A stretch of 64,000 nucleotides of DNA, taken from the NCBI GenBank assembly GCA_963699175.1, contig OY969418.1, positions 992,001 through 1,056,000 of the forward strand. The letters run 5' to 3'. The translations under genes and the position numbers were made by a program. The DNA comes from JACPYM01 sp963699175 (GTDB taxonomy: Bacteria; Acidobacteriota; Blastocatellia; RBC074). How positions within the stretch are numbered: the stretch's first letter is position 1; the number at the start of each line of letters is the position of its first letter. The notes under the pieces are model-generated. The model was given only the letters and a program-made list of their open reading frames with translations. It ran no database searches and had not been told where the DNA came from. Positions 17,880 to 27,015 of this stretch are shown here, piece after piece.

Positions 17880-19126
17880 CTTAATGGGTGAGTTTCATTC
17901 ATGGACGATCTTGCCCAATTGATCGGGGTTTGAGAGCCTAAGGAGCATCTTCAACCCATTTTTCAATTGAGGCAGGTAATGAAAGCAACGCACCCTTTGC
18001 GATGCCCGAACGAGTGCGAAACCGTCGAGCAAGATTTCAAGTTGATCCGTACTTATGGGCCACACCACACGCCTTTCTATCGCTGTTTGAAATGTGGCCG
18101 TGAGTTCAGTGCGCGTCACGACAGCGTCTTTGCTGGCTTTCATACTGATGAGCAGACGATTTATCGTGTGCTCAAGGCGCTCGCCGAAGGTAACGGCATC
18201 CGTGCTTGCGCGCGCATCTTTGACATCGACAAGAACACGGTAGCGCTGATCCTTGAGCAAGCGGCCGCGCACTGCCAACGCGTGAGTGAGTGCCTGATCA
18301 AAGACTATCACCTAGAAGAATGCCAGTTGGATGAACTCTGGTCGTTTGTCAAAAAAAGGAGGCGCACCTGTCGACCCTGGAAAAACTCCAGGCCATCTAT
18401 GGCGACCAGTGGGTCTGGGTGGGCTTCGACCCGCGCCACAAAGTCGTGCTCCACTTTGTAGTGGGCCGCCACGTCCAAGCGAACGCCAACCGCTTGGTCA
18501 AAGGTGTGCGCGATCGTTCAGATGGGCACTTGCCCTTATTCACGTCCGATGAGCTAGAGCAATATGACAATGCGCTGCTCGAAGCTTACGGCCTGCGCCA
18601 AGAGTTCCCGCGCACTGGCAAACGCGGGCGGCCACGCAAGCCGCGGCTCAAAGCGCCCAAGCATTTGCTCTACGCACAAGTCGTCAAGCGACGCCAACGA
18701 GGTCGCGTAGTTGAGATTACGACGCGTGTCGTCTTCGGTACGCGGAAGGCCGTAGCCGCCAAGCTCAGGCGCTCGCCGGTGAGCAAGCACATCAACACGA
18801 GCTTCGTCGAACGCAACAATCTGACGATGCGGCATCAGAACCGCCGCTTGGTGCGTAAGACGATTGCTTTTTCAAAGAAGCGCGAGTGCTTGGAGCAACA
18901 ACTCCACCTTGCCTTTGCTTATTACCATTTCGTTAAGCCTCATCTCGGTCTGCGAGAAGAGGTCAAAGGCGAAGCTAAAAAATACCGGGAACGGACTCCG
19001 ATGATGGCGGCAGGGATCACAGATCACATTTGGACAATGCCAAAACTGTTCTCCAGAGCCACTTTGGAGCTACTCTGAAAAAATCTAGCGTGATTTCATC
19101 TCCATGAATGAAACTCACCCACTAAG
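17880..19126 (+). mobile_element. IS1-like insertion sequence, 1247 bp, intact ends
   Basis: Terminal inverted repeats of 26 bp with one mismatch lie at 17880-17905 and 19101-19126 (core GGGTGAGTTTCATTCATGGA). They are flanked by an 8-bp direct repeat CGTCTTTA at 17872-17879 and 19127-19134, the target duplication. One transposase in two overlapping frames fills the element. Complete ends, a complete duplication and an open transposase indicate a recent insertion. The family call rests on the transposase; 8 bp is slightly shorter than the 9 bp typical of IS1 itself. Confidence 0.92.
17979..19078 (+). CDS. IS1-like transposase made by -1 frameshift
   Basis: Frame one (17979-18461) carries a zinc-finger-like region (CPNEC and CLKCGREF) and an HTH (GNGIRACARIFDIDKNTVAL), then the first DDE aspartate in QLDELWSFV. 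Frame two (coding to 19078) continues with EAHLSTLEKLQAIYGDQWVW, VGFDPRHKVVLHFV, a second acidic site TSDELEQYDNAL and the third, FVERNNLTMRHQNRRLVRKT. The join is a run of seven A at 18351-18357; slipping back one base there gives about 366 residues, the way IS1 makes InsAB'. SD GAGGCAGG precedes the ATG at 17979. Without the shift, the first frame ends as a short DNA-binding protein that could repress transposition, as InsA does. Confidence 0.85.
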
Positions 19127-19361
19127 CGTCTTTATCCTCCTCGATAAAGCGGAATGGCCCCGTAGGCTGCCCAGCCTTTCCTGTTGGGCCATATAACAGA
19201 TTGCGAGTGGCCAAGCCCTGCGGCTCGCGCCATAAGACCGCTCGCGGTACATTCATTGTATGTTTTCCCTGCTCATTGATGGGCTGCTTTGCCTTTTTAG
19301 GCAAAGCAGAAGTAGGCAGGACAAAGACAATAACCAAGAGAATTAAAACCTTTGCTCGCAT
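19127..19361 (-). pseudogene. 5' part of the IS-split secreted kinase-like gene
   Basis: The ATG at 19361 begins a signal peptide (MRAKVLILLVIVFVLPTSAL) followed by WREPQGLATRNLLYGPTGK and FRFIEEDKD, where the IS interrupts. Seventy-eight codons remain; one IS-derived Ala codon and a stop then follow. The segment rejoins the 3' part (17099-17879) in frame. An SD-like AAGGAGA precedes the ATG. The intact protein would have been exported, placing a kinase-like fold outside the cytoplasm, which is unusual. Confidence 0.8.
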
Positions 19362-19494
19362 ATAGGTCTCCTTAATAGGTCAGGCATTGGCAGGGGGCTA
19401 ATCAAGCGGAAATGATTATGAATGAGGCTAGGCAAGAGAAATGCCAAGAGATTTCTTCAATTAAATTTTTCACTGCTGGCGTGAGAAGGCGCTG

Positions 19495-19515
19495 AGACGG
19501 CAAAACGCGCCGTCT
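19495..19515 (-). terminator. Possible terminator downstream of the Flp pilin gene
   Basis: A 7-bp G+C-rich stem (AGACGGC 19495-19501 with GCCGTCT 19509-19515) lies about 90 bases past the pilin stop. There is no clear T-run. The rest of 19362-19606 shows no gene. Confidence 0.3.
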
Positions 19516-19606
19516 TGTGCGAGCTAAGTGGTGGCGCGATCCAATAACTGGGGCGCTGCTTTTCAACAGCAAGTTGAGCCCAGGAGCTTTTTAAGCAGAG
19601 TTGATT

Positions 19607-19774
19607 TTAGCTGGTAACAAGCAGGGCGGTTAAAGCGTTGAGAGCGCCTATAATTGAGCTACCCAAGTTCGTAAAGGCCACCACGACCGCCAGTCCGATC
19701 AAGGCTGCCGCGATCACGTACTCGGCCAATTCCAACCCACTTTCATCATCACAGAACTTCTTGATTGGTTTCAT
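19607..19774 (-). CDS. Flp-family type IVb pilin-like protein
   Basis: The short protein has the Flp layout: a charged leader (MKPIKKFCDDESG) followed by LELAEYVIAAALIGLAVVV, in which the conserved Glu of the processed pilin N-terminus sits in the helix after the glycine. Prepilin peptidase would cut after that Gly. The start at 19774 (55 residues) is chosen over an ATG at 19786, which has an SD-like AAAAGG only one base away; the choice is not firm. No Tad secretion genes (tadA, cpaB, rcpA) lie nearby, so the assembly machinery must be elsewhere or absent. Confidence 0.75.
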   Translation of the reverse strand: MKPIKKFCDDESGLELAEYVIAAALIGLAVVVAFTNLGSSIIGALNALTALLVTS

Positions 19775-20047
19775 TCTCAGCACCATACCTTTTGAAATTG
19801 GCAATCTGATTAGGTCAAACACGTGGGAGTCTAAATGCAACTACCCGTATGTGTGGCAACCACTGAACAATTACACTAAATCTTGCTGAGTTTGGCGCAA
19901 TTCGCCATTGCTTCTTTCCTAGTGTAGTACGAAAAGCGACAAGTGTGCCGGACGTCTCCTCCGCACATTCACATACAGCATTACAACGCATTCGAAGACG
20001 CGCCGCCACCTCTCTTTCAGCAGTTGTGAAGCCTAGTTTTCACGGCC
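19775..20047. other. Intergenic spacer, no gene recognised
   Basis: It contains the leader of the pilin gene and the 3' flank of the kinase operon. A small inverted word TGGCGCAATTCGCCA (about 19894-19908) is the only structure noticed. Confidence 0.35.
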
Positions 20048-22987
20048 TCACTCTTCCAGCAGCTTCCCCTTAAACACCTGCTGCCCGCCCAGCGAAGTGT
20101 AAAACGCAAGCGCGGCCAGCGCTGTCACCAGGCACATCACAAAGAGCGAAGTGCCTGCATACCAGGCCGAGAGGTTCGTCGTGAATGGGAGGCTGTTGAG
20201 CCAGAAATAAAATAAGAGGCTGGCGGCCAGGGCCAGCAGTCCGAACCTGATGAACACCAGGACGATCAAACTGCCAAGAATCAGGCCCAAGAGGTTAATT
20301 AACAGGGAGCTGTCTAGGACGAACAGCCCAAAGATCAACACAACAACCGCCCCCGCCAGCCAGTCGCGACGCAGCAGCGCGCGCAGCAAGGTGAGCAGAA
20401 AAGTAAAGGCGAGCGGGTCGAAGACTGCTCCACCCATGCTATGGAGAAAATCTCCCACGACAAAACGCAGGCCGAGCAGAAGCTTAAGCCCAACATGTTC
20501 CTCTCCCTGAGAAGCCGTAAGAGAGGGCAACGTGAGAAGCAGCGTAAAGCAAAGCCCAAAGAGAATACCGATAAGTAAGTCCCGGCCAACCAAGGGGTCG
20601 GTAAATTTCCCGGCCAGCACCCGGCTCCACGTGATCAGGCTGGTCGGCCAGCGCCGCCTGACGTAAGGCTCAAGTGCGATATAAAACACCCAGACCCTTA
20701 CACTCAAAAACAGTGCCGCGCTCACGCCATCAACTAAAAGGCTTAGCTCGTCGCCGGTCGGGGCATGAGTTGCCGTGAGGAGGCAAAATAGCATTCGGCC
20801 AACAAAGCCAAAAAGCGCCAATTTGAGAGCGCCCTGGCGGTCGCCTTTCCCACGGCGATAATTGCGCCATGCCAGTAAAGCCGCTCCGAACACGATGCTG
20901 AAGGGAAAGATGACTTGGAAAATGGACGGATTCTGCCCTGCCTGGTTGGGCTTCGTCCAGGGGGCGATGAGTTTGAAGAAGACTACCCTGCCGTGATAAC
21001 CGGCGGCTTCGACGCGCAGCGGGATGTGCGGCAGCTCTGCCACCGTTCCCGTCCAGGCGGCGCGTGTATCAAAGGCGGATTCAGGGTTCCAGCGGGCTTT
21101 GGCAGGCGTGAAGCGTGATGGATCAAGGCCGGCCAGGCTGAAGAGCCTGTTCCAATCCGGGGCAGACGCTTCGCCGGAAGCTGCTTCGTCAACCTGTGGC
21201 GGCCTGGCATAAAACTCCCGCAGCCGGCCGAGCGTGTCCAGCTTGACCCCTCTCATCCCCGGCAGTGACGGCGGCGGATCATAGTCGTCCACGGTCCAGG
21301 CATAATTAAATTCGGTAAGTTGGAACGGTTGAAGATGGTTCGGACTCTCCCGATACCATAAGTAGACCGCGCCGCCACGCCCGTTCTCAAGCTGTCGCCA
21401 GCGATCCGGCGCTGGGTTCTTCTCGACATACTGTAGATAGTCGTAGTCGTAATACAGCCCGTAAGCCCTATCGAAAGGACGCTCAGGGTAGCCCAGTTGC
21501 GCTATCGCCTCGCGCCCCTTGCCCGCGAGGACTTCGGGCGAATGCTCGAACGGTATTTTCTCGATTAGGTTCACCCGGCGACCCACGAAGGCCAGCGTGA
21601 CAAGGCAGGCAACGACCGCGATCAGGCAAGCCACCGCGACCAGCGGGCGCAAACCAGTCTTTTTTCCCGCTTCCGCCACCATCTCCGGCGAAGGTGTTTC
21701 GCCCAATGCCAATGCCGCCGCCAGCGGATCGCCGCCCGGCAACGCATCCGCCACTTGCTTCGCCGAGGCCAGCCGCCGGCCTGGGTCTTTTTCCAAACAG
21801 CGCAGAATCACGCGCTCCACCAACGGATCAATATCCTTCACCCAATTCGACGGATTCGTCGGCGAACTGCTCTCGTGCAGGCGCTTTAGTTCTTGCAGCG
21901 AGTTGGCTTCAAACACCCGCTTGCCCGTGAAGATTTCGTAGAGCACCAGCCCCAAGGCATAGATGTCGCTCTTCACCGTCACTTCTTTGCCTGCGAACTG
22001 TTCAGGCGACATATACGCCGGTGTGCCTGCCATCACTTCGTTTCCGCGTATTTGTTCAGCAAAACTTGCGAGACCGAAATCAGTGATGCGTACGCGGCCT
22101 TTGCCGTCCAGCATCACGTTCGCCGGTTTCAAGTCGCGGTGCAGCACGCCCGCTTCGTGTGCAGCCGCTAAACCTGCGCAAAGCTGGTTGGCGATCTCGA
22201 CGGCTTTGTCTGCTGGCAAGCGACCGATGCGACGCAGCAACGAAGACAGGTCTTCGCCATCCACGTATTCCATTGAGAGAAAATGCAACGCGCCCGCTGA
22301 AGTCGTCACTTCGCCGATGTCGTGCACGCGGCAAACGTTGGGATGTGTGACGCGATGCGCCATGCTGACTTCGCTATGAAAGCGGGTGAGCATGTCTTTG
22401 TCTTGCGAAAGCTTCTCGGTCAGGAACTTCAGCGCGACCGGCTGGCCAAGTTTGAGATCATCGGCGCGGTAGACCTCGCCCATGCCGCCTTTGCCCAACA
22501 AGCCGACGATGCGATACCGTTTGGCCAGTGTTGTGCCTGGGGTGAAGCGCGCCTGCTCACCTGCCGTGTTTGCTAGCAAACCGGCGGCCTCGTGAATCGC
22601 GCCTTGAATCAAGCCGCCCGCCGCCGCCTGATAGACCAGCAGCGATTCAACCTCGTGGCGCAAGGCTTCGTCAGCGCCACAGGCTTTGGCTAGAAAGGCA
22701 GCGCGCCCGGCGGGGTCGAGTTCCAAGGCCGATTGAAAAAGCTGCTCGACTTGCTGCCAACGGTCAGGCGACAACGGTATTTGCGAGTTCAACCGCGCGG
22801 CAACAGCAGGCGCGTTAGCCAGTCGTTTGGTCGCTTCCTGGTGAAACGAGAGCAAGGCTTCTGCGCCACGGCGCAAGGGCAAATCGTCAGCGCAGGATTG
22901 CTGTAAGACGGCTGCGCGTGTCGCGTCATCTTCGGCAATGGCAGAGTTGACCAGGTTCTTGATTTGCTGCCAGCGTTCGGGAGTCAT
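20048..22987 (-). CDS. Receptor-type Ser/Thr protein kinase, paralogue A
   Basis: The start at 22987 has AGGAG 8 bases upstream, giving 979 residues. Two N-terminal helical repeats (PERWQQIKNLVNSAIA near 3, PDRWQQVEQLFQSALE near 74) of the kind that precede Acidobacteriota kinases come first. A complete PknB-type kinase domain follows: G-loop LLGKGGMGEVY (163-173), K187, HRDLKPAN (283-290), DFG (303-305), and GTPAYMSPEQ in the activation segment. All catalytic residues are present, so it should be active. A transmembrane helix lies at about 447-469, then an extracytoplasmic stretch and several further membrane helices near the C-terminus. It is the last gene of the unit sigma factor, kinase B, kinase A. 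Confidence 0.92.
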   Translation of the reverse strand: MTPERWQQIKNLVNSAIAEDDATRAAVLQQSCADDLPLRRGAEALLSFHQEATKRLANAPAVAARLNSQIPLSPDRWQQVEQLFQSALELDPAGRAAFLAKACGADEALRHEVESLLVYQAAAGGLIQGAIHEAAGLLANTAGEQARFTPGTTLAKRYRIVGLLGKGGMGEVYRADDLKLGQPVALKFLTEKLSQDKDMLTRFHSEVSMAHRVTHPNVCRVHDIGEVTTSAGALHFLSMEYVDGEDLSSLLRRIGRLPADKAVEIANQLCAGLAAAHEAGVLHRDLKPANVMLDGKGRVRITDFGLASFAEQIRGNEVMAGTPAYMSPEQFAGKEVTVKSDIYALGLVLYEIFTGKRVFEANSLQELKRLHESSSPTNPSNWVKDIDPLVERVILRCLEKDPGRRLASAKQVADALPGGDPLAAALALGETPSPEMVAEAGKKTGLRPLVAVACLIAVVACLVTLAFVGRRVNLIEKIPFEHSPEVLAGKGREAIAQLGYPERPFDRAYGLYYDYDYLQYVEKNPAPDRWRQLENGRGGAVYLWYRESPNHLQPFQLTEFNYAWTVDDYDPPPSLPGMRGVKLDTLGRLREFYARPPQVDEAASGEASAPDWNRLFSLAGLDPSRFTPAKARWNPESAFDTRAAWTGTVAELPHIPLRVEAAGYHGRVVFFKLIAPWTKPNQAGQNPSIFQVIFPFSIVFGAALLAWRNYRRGKGDRQGALKLALFGFVGRMLFCLLTATHAPTGDELSLLVDGVSAALFLSVRVWVFYIALEPYVRRRWPTSLITWSRVLAGKFTDPLVGRDLLIGILFGLCFTLLLTLPSLTASQGEEHVGLKLLLGLRFVVGDFLHSMGGAVFDPLAFTFLLTLLRALLRRDWLAGAVVVLIFGLFVLDSSLLINLLGLILGSLIVLVFIRFGLLALAASLLFYFWLNSLPFTTNLSAWYAGTSLFVMCLVTALAALAFYTSLGGQQVFKGKLLEE

Positions 22988-23057
22988 CGTGTGTTCTCCT
23001 ATTTCGAGTGGAATTGTTGTTCTGCTTGCCAATCGCTTTGAGCGTGAACTTCAATCG

Positions 23058-25985
23058 TCACTCTTCCAGCAGTTTCCCCTTGAACACCCTCTGCCCGCCC
23101 AGCGAAGTATAAAAAGCATAACCCGCCAGCGCCGTCACCAGGAACATCACAAAGAGCAAAGTGCCTGCATACCAGGCCGAGAGGTTCGTCGTGAAGGGGA
23201 GGCTGTTCAGCGAGAAAAAAATTGAGAAGCTGGCGGCCAGCGCCAACTGTCCGAACCTGATAAACGCCAGGACGACCAAACTGAACAAAATCACCTGCAA
23301 GACGGCAGAGGACGGGGAGGTCAGCAAGCGCGGGAGGCCAAAGATCAACACAACAACCGCCCCCGCCAGCCAGTCGCGCCGCAGCAGCGCGCGCAGCAGG
23401 GTGAGCAGAAAAGTAATTGCGAGCGCGCCGAAGACTGCCCCGCTCGTGGACTGGAGGAGATATGCCACGCCAAAACGCATGCCGAGCAGATCGGAGAGCG
23501 CAACATCTGCGGATGGGCGCTGGAAAACAATCAGATAGGGCAGCTTTTCGAGCAGCGTAAAGCAAAGCCCAAAGAGGATGCCGATCAGTAAGTCCCGGCC
23601 AACCAAGGGGTCGGTAAATTTCCCGGCCAGCACCCGGCTCCACGTGATCAAGCTGGTCGGCCAGCGCCGCCTGACGTAAGGCTCAAGTGCAATGTAAAGC
23701 GCCCACACCACGGCGCTCCAATACAGCGCGTCGCTCACCCCTTCACCTAAAAGGCTTAGCTCGTCGCCGGTCGGGACGTGTTTTGCCGTGAGGAGGCAGA
23801 ACAGCATTGTGGCGACACAGCTAAAAACCGCCAGTCTGAGAGCGCCCTGACGGTCGCCTTTCCCCCGGCGGTAATTGCGCCACGCCATTACCGCCGCTCC
23901 GAACAGGATGCCGAAGTACACAACGGCGTAGATAGCGGGTAAACTCTGCCCAGCCTGGTTAGGCTTCGTCCAGGGGCCGATGAGTTTGAAGAAGACTACC
24001 TTGCCGCGGTAACCGGCGGCTTCGACGCGCAGCGGGATGTCCGGCATCTCTGCCACCGTTCCCGTCCAGGCAGCCCGTGCGTCAATGACGGATTCAGGGT
24101 TCCAGAGGGCTTCGGCAGGCGTGAAGCGTGCTGGATCAAGGCCGGCCAGGGTAAAGAGCCTGTTCCAATCGGGGGTGGATGCTTCGCCGGACTTTGCTTC
24201 GTCAACCTGTGGCGGCCTGACGTAAAATTCCCGCAGCCGGCCGAGCATGTCCAGCTTGACCCCCCTCATCCCCGGCAGTGATGGCGGCGGATCATAGTTG
24301 TCTGCAGTCCCGGCCTGCCTGCCGGACGGAAGCTTTGAAAGTTGAAGGTGGGTCGGACTCTCACGATACCAGAAGTAGATCGCACCGCCACGCCCGTTCT
24401 CAAGCTGTCGCCAGCGATCCGGCGCTTTGTCCTTTTCGACATACCGCAGATAGTCGTTGTCGTAATCCAGCCCGTAAGCTCTATCGAAAGGGCGCTCAGC
24501 GTAGCCCATTTGCGCGATCACCTCGCGCCCCTTGCCCGCGAGGACTTCGGGCGAATGCTCGAAAGGTATTTTCTCGATTAGGTTCACCCGGCGGCCCAAA
24601 AAGGCCAGCGCGATGAGGCTAGCAACAACCGCAACCAAGCAAGCCACCGCGACCAGCGGGCGCAAACCAGTCTTTTCTCCCGCTTCCGCCACCATCTCCG
24701 GCGAAGGCGTTTCGCCCAATGCTAATGCCGCCACCAGTGGATCGCCGCCCGGCAACGCATCCGCCACTTGCTTCGCCGAGGCCAGCCGTTTCGTCGGGTC
24801 TTTTTCCAGACAGCGCAGAATCACGCGCTCGACCAGCGGGTCAATGTCTTTCACCCAATTCGACGGATTGGTCGGCGAACTGCTTTCGTGCATTTGCTGC
24901 AATTCGTGTAACGATGCTGCCTCAAACACCCGCTTGCCCGTGAAGATTTCGTAGAGCACCAGTCCTAACGCGTAGAGGTCGCTCTTCACCGTCACTTCTT
25001 TGCCCGCGAACTGTTCGGGCGCCATATAAGCTGGCGTTCCAGCAAACACTTCCTGCCCTTTGATCTGTTCGGCAAAACCCGCCAAGCCGAAATCGGTGAT
25101 GCGCACGCGGCCTTTGCCGTCCAACATCACGTTCGCCGGTTTCAAGTCGCGGTGCAGCACGCCAGCTTCATGCGCCGCCGCCAAGCCTGCGCAAAGCTGG
25201 TTGGCGATCTCGACTGCCTTGTCTGATGGCAAGCGACCGATGCGACGCAACAACGAAGACAGGTCTTCACCATCCACATATTCCATCGAGAGAAAATGCA
25301 GATTGCCTGATGAAGCCGTCACTTCGCCGATGTCGTGCACACGGCAGACGTTGGGATGTGTGACGCGGTGCGCCATGCTGACTTCACTGTGAAAGCGCGC
25401 CAGCATCGCTTTATCTTGCGACAATTTTTCAGTCAGGAATTTGAGCGCGACCGGCTGGCCGAGCTTCAGATCATCGGCGCGGTAGACCTCGCCCATGCCG
25501 CCTTTGCCCAACAAGCCGACGATGCGATACCGCTTGGCCAGTGTTGTACCTGGGGTGAAGCGCGCCTTTTCTCCATTAGTGTTGGCCAGCAACCCGGCGG
25601 CCTCGTGAATCGCGCCTTGAATCAAACCGCCCGCCGCCGCTTGATAAACCAGCAGCGATTCAACCTCGTGGCGCAAGGCTTCGTCACTACCGCAAGCTTT
25701 GGCCAGAAAGTCAGCGCGCTCGGCTGTCTCACGTTCCAGCGCCGATTGAAAGATTTGCTCGAGCTGTTTCCAACGGTCGGGCGATAACGGCGACTGACCG
25801 TCGCCAGGTGTGTTGGCCAGCCGCTTCGTCGCCTCTTGGTGGAACGAAAGCAAAGCCTCAGCGCCCCGGCGCAATGGCAAATCGTCCGCGCAAGATTGTT
25901 GCAAAACGGCTGAGCGTGTCGCGTCATCTTCGGCAATGGCGGAGTTGACCAGGTTCTTGATTTGCTGCCAGCGTTCAGGTGTCAT
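23058..25985 (-). CDS. Receptor-type Ser/Thr protein kinase, paralogue B
   Basis: The ATG at 25985 with AGGAG 7 bases upstream gives 975 residues; further upstream codons fall inside an inverted repeat and are rejected. Architecture and most of the sequence match paralogue A: two PERWQ-type repeats, a kinase domain with GKGGMGEVY, HRDLKPAN, DFGLA and GTPAYMAPEQ, a transmembrane helix after GLRPLVAVACL, and a multi-helix membrane C-terminus ending FKGKLLEE. Identity is near-complete through the kinase domain and falls in the membrane part. Residues coded about 24295-24330 differ completely from A at equal length. It lies 130 bp after the sigma gene and 70 bp before paralogue A. Substrates are unknown. 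Confidence 0.92.
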   Translation of the reverse strand: MTPERWQQIKNLVNSAIAEDDATRSAVLQQSCADDLPLRRGAEALLSFHQEATKRLANTPGDGQSPLSPDRWKQLEQIFQSALERETAERADFLAKACGSDEALRHEVESLLVYQAAAGGLIQGAIHEAAGLLANTNGEKARFTPGTTLAKRYRIVGLLGKGGMGEVYRADDLKLGQPVALKFLTEKLSQDKAMLARFHSEVSMAHRVTHPNVCRVHDIGEVTASSGNLHFLSMEYVDGEDLSSLLRRIGRLPSDKAVEIANQLCAGLAAAHEAGVLHRDLKPANVMLDGKGRVRITDFGLAGFAEQIKGQEVFAGTPAYMAPEQFAGKEVTVKSDLYALGLVLYEIFTGKRVFEAASLHELQQMHESSSPTNPSNWVKDIDPLVERVILRCLEKDPTKRLASAKQVADALPGGDPLVAALALGETPSPEMVAEAGEKTGLRPLVAVACLVAVVASLIALAFLGRRVNLIEKIPFEHSPEVLAGKGREVIAQMGYAERPFDRAYGLDYDNDYLRYVEKDKAPDRWRQLENGRGGAIYFWYRESPTHLQLSKLPSGRQAGTADNYDPPPSLPGMRGVKLDMLGRLREFYVRPPQVDEAKSGEASTPDWNRLFTLAGLDPARFTPAEALWNPESVIDARAAWTGTVAEMPDIPLRVEAAGYRGKVVFFKLIGPWTKPNQAGQSLPAIYAVVYFGILFGAAVMAWRNYRRGKGDRQGALRLAVFSCVATMLFCLLTAKHVPTGDELSLLGEGVSDALYWSAVVWALYIALEPYVRRRWPTSLITWSRVLAGKFTDPLVGRDLLIGILFGLCFTLLEKLPYLIVFQRPSADVALSDLLGMRFGVAYLLQSTSGAVFGALAITFLLTLLRALLRRDWLAGAVVVLIFGLPRLLTSPSSAVLQVILFSLVVLAFIRFGQLALAASFSIFFSLNSLPFTTNLSAWYAGTLLFVMFLVTALAGYAFYTSLGGQRVFKGKLLEE

Positions 25986-26003
25986 AGCGGTTGCTCCTAC
26001 CTT

Positions 26004-26110
26004 TGGAGTGCTGCGGCTTGACGCAGCTTTTGCGTTCGCAAGTTGGGGCATCTGGTTCCCCGATGTTTTTCGGCAAAGAACGAAAAGCTGCGTCAAGCCG
26101 CAGCACTCCA
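26004..26110. repeat. 28-bp-arm inverted repeat, GGAGTGCTGCGGCT family, copy 1
   Basis: Arms 26004-26031 and 26083-26110 are perfect reverse complements (outer end TGGAGTGCTGCGGCTTGACG) around a 51-base loop. It fills the gap between the sigma factor stop and the kinase B ribosome site, so it would fold inside the operon message. A second member of the family is at 28808-28915. Confidence 0.85.
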
Positions 26111-26115
26111 CAGAC

Positions 26116-26688
26116 TCACGGCTTTTGAATCTGCCGCCCCAACCAAGCCTCGGCCATGCGCATTTCGCGCCGGATGGTAGCGACGGAAAGACCAGTGACT
26201 TCGGTGATCTCTTCCAGGCTCAGGCCGCCGAAATAGCGCAATTCGATGATCCGGCTTTTGCGCTCGTCAAACTTGGCTAGGTCTTGCAATGCGTCATCGA
26301 GCGCGATGACATCGGGCGCGCTCTTGCCAGACACGCCTTTCGCCTCATCTAAGGGCAGCGCGACTGCGCCCTGCCCACGCTTCGCCGCCCTGTGCGCGCG
26401 CGCGTGATCCACCAGAATTTGCCGCATCAGCCGTGCCGCGATGCCAAAGAAATGCGCGCGGTTCTGCCAATCCACTTGCGGCTGATTAACCAATTGCAGG
26501 TAGGCTTCATTAACTAGCGCCGTCGCCTGCAACGTGTGCGCTGCTCGTTCGCGGAGTAGATAGCGCGCGGCCAAACGGCGCAGTTCGCCGTAAACCAAGG
26601 GCGTCAGCTTTTCCAGCGCCTGCTGTTCGCCATTGCGCCATTCGAGCAGGAGTTGTGTCACGTCGTGCGGTGAAGGCGTTGCCATCAT
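26116..26688 (-). CDS. ECF-type RNA polymerase sigma factor (TIGR02999-like)
   Basis: From the ATG pair at 26688/26685, next to GGGAG, the protein has 190 residues, the usual size for TIGR02999 factors. Sigma-2 features are LLLEWRNGEQQALEKLTPLV, YGELRRLAARYL and QATALVNEAYLQL; VDWQNRAHFFGIAARLMRQI is the diagnostic central block. Region 4 HTH is RIIELRYFGGLSLEEITEVT-GLSVATIRREMRMAEAWL. No classical anti-sigma factor with a zinc motif is present; instead two Ser/Thr kinases follow on the same strand. Such sigma-kinase pairs are common in Acidobacteriota and Planctomycetes, and phosphorylation may replace an anti-sigma factor. That is inference here. Confidence 0.9.
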   Translation of the reverse strand: MMATPSPHDVTQLLLEWRNGEQQALEKLTPLVYGELRRLAARYLLRERAAHTLQATALVNEAYLQLVNQPQVDWQNRAHFFGIAARLMRQILVDHARAHRAAKRGQGAVALPLDEAKGVSGKSAPDVIALDDALQDLAKFDERKSRIIELRYFGGLSLEEITEVTGLSVATIRREMRMAEAWLGRQIQKP

Positions 26689-27015
26689 CTCTCCCGGCGG
26701 AGCGTCAGGATGTGTACTACGAATCGCCGGAGAGCTTATCCAGTTGGGCCACTTGGCGCAAACCGAGTCAATCAAGCGGCTGACTCTAGCTGTTGTCTGT
26801 TGTAAGCGGTGCGGCAGCGGCATGGCGCTTTCTGTAAAACATACCGAATAATGTTTCCCGGCGTGCGTGGTGCACACCAGGGTTTATGATCTCTGCTCTA
26901 CTAATGCGGAATTTGGTAGTGAGATCGCTCAAGGCTACCGAAAAAATTTGGCGAACAGTTGAAAGTTGTTTAGATCGGGTTGCAATTGCGTGTCTGGGCA
27001 ATCGCTAGCTGGAAG

